Shown piece after piece: positions 63,278-64,000 of a stretch of 64,000 nt of DNA. Within the stretch, counting starts at the first letter, position 1, and every line of letters begins with the position of its first letter. Source of the DNA: Bacillota bacterium. Its GTDB lineage: Bacteria > Bacillota > Bacilli > Desulfuribacillales > Desulfuribacillaceae. The notes beneath the pieces were generated by a model. That model was not told the origin of the DNA. It worked only from the letters and a program-made list of their open reading frames with translations, and ran no database searches. The translations under genes were made by a program, and so were the position numbers. The stretch is from positions 150,966-214,965 of the forward strand of contig JAEWFW010000043.1 in the NCBI GenBank assembly GCA_023388635.1. The letters are read 5' to 3'.

Positions 63278-64000
63278 TCAAACTACTAAGACGAGAGCAA
63301 GTGTACATACCCGCTATATGGCTATTGCACTCATTCTGACACTTTGCTTGTCTGTCATCACTCCCGGCAGTGTATCTGCAGACGAACCGAATTTAGTTAT
63401 TAGCACACAAAGTGAGATGTTTACATTTCAATCAGGAGCTGATGCCAGGCTCCCAATCACAATACGTAACGAAGGAGATAACTATGCATCTGAAATTTAT
63501 GCGTCTCTATCTGTAAAACCGGATGATAAACAAGAAGATCTCCCTTTTACAATTGACTCAATGATGAAAAAGCATCGTGTTTCGACAATTAATAGTGATT
63601 CGCTAAGTAACATCGTTCTCAACTACAAAGTTCCTGCAACTGCAAAGAGCGGAATATATACGGTAACAGCTTTATTAGAATATCGTTCTCCTACTAATGG
63701 TAAAATTCTCACTTCATCTTCTAATAGCTTTTTTGTAAAAATAGAAAATGATTTGGACCCATCTAAAATACAAATAAGTAAATATACTATTGAAGATGAA
63801 TCCCTTGTTGCAGGAAAAACGAGCCGACTTTCATTAGAGTTATTTAACAGTGGCGATTTGCCCGCCAAAGACATAAAAGTTAGCATAACAAATCTATCGA
63901 CAACAAGTGTCTTTATAAATGAATTAAACGAAACAAGTAAAACATTACCCCAGTTGGCTAGTAAACATTATGACAATACCCTGCACTTTAATCTGACGAC
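63258..64000 (+). CDS. Exported beta-sandwich protein, 3' end missing
   Basis: 247 codons are visible, with no stop before the window end. AAGGAGG precedes the ATG. After a signal peptide (ALILTLCLSVITPGSVSA) the sequence shows repeats of the CARDB/COG1361 type: LPITIRNEGDNYASEIYASLSV, then LSLELFNSGDLPAKDIKVSI, each an Ig-like domain with N-E/S-G-D. Such proteins accompany ABC transporters in Firmicutes as an extracytoplasmic part or as a fusion with the permease. Overlap with the ATPase gene implies coupling. Full size and further domains lie beyond the edge. Confidence 0.75.
   Translation, partial: MKYPHYNQTTKTRASVHTRYMAIALILTLCLSVITPGSVSADEPNLVISTQSEMFTFQSGADARLPITIRNEGDNYASEIYASLSVKPDDKQEDLPFTIDSMMKKHRVSTINSDSLSNIVLNYKVPATAKSGIYTVTALLEYRSPTNGKILTSSSNSFFVKIENDLDPSKIQISKYTIEDESLVAGKTSRLSLELFNSGDLPAKDIKVSITNLSTTSVFINELNETSKTLPQLASKHYDNTLHFNLT

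Overview
The window comes from a motile, S-layer-bearing member of the Bacillales (Firmicutes). The evidence is the gene order comFA-comFC-yvyF-flgM-flgN-flgK-flgL-DUF6470-fliW-csrA-hag, the DegS/DegU pair, sigma-D type promoters, strong AGGAGG ribosome sites with frequent TTG/GTG starts, and CsaB together with an SLH-domain protein. The neighbourhood resembles Brevibacillus/Paenibacillus-type chromosomes, but the genus cannot be fixed from the sequence alone. No tRNA, rRNA, CRISPR array or insertion sequence was seen.

From 1 to about 33.5 kb lies a very large flagellin-glycosylation island. It is read on the minus strand, directly downstream of the flagellin gene. It is mosaic. Its two ends carry a pseudaminic-acid module: a PseB-like dehydratase at 32 kb, and PseH, PseF-like, PseG and PseI at 0.7-5.4 kb. 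Next to the latter sits an acyl module of ACP, FabG-like reductase, acyl-AMP ligase, LuxE and LuxC. Between them is an AT-rich core (about 10.4-31 kb) with a large Maf flagellin glycosyltransferase, two further DUF115 proteins, two more CMP-sugar synthetases, two family-2 glycosyltransferases, UDP-xylose synthase, two aldolases, a HAD phosphatase, a 6-phosphogluconolactonase and a hydroxyacid dehydrogenase. The core also holds a CDP-alditol branch: a cytidylyltransferase fused to an oxidoreductase, a CDP-alcohol phosphotransferase and a CDP-glycerol-type transferase. Together these could build a complex glycan with several CMP-activated sugars, UDP-xylose, acyl groups and phosphodiester-linked polyol.

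From 33.5 to 43.3 kb are the flagellar filament, hook-junction and competence genes. Two near-identical sigma-D promoters were found, one before hag and one before yvyF-flgM. The hag leader contains a textbook CsrA hairpin next to the ribosome site, and fliW-csrA lie just upstream, so flagellin homeostasis is controlled locally. DegV, DegU and DegS follow (43.3-46.1 kb).

From 46 to 62.4 kb is a cell-envelope region. It encodes an anchored protein of unknown function, a lipoprotein with two CxxCH haem motifs and three FMN-binding domains (a candidate extracellular electron-transfer protein), a polysaccharide deacetylase, TagO, TagA and an LCP ligase for a secondary wall polymer, CsaB for its pyruvylation, MetK, and a secreted subtilisin with SLH repeats that would bind the pyruvylated polymer. 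A phosphoglucomutase and a small Toprim protein follow. The right end starts a plus-strand ABC-exporter operon that runs off the window.
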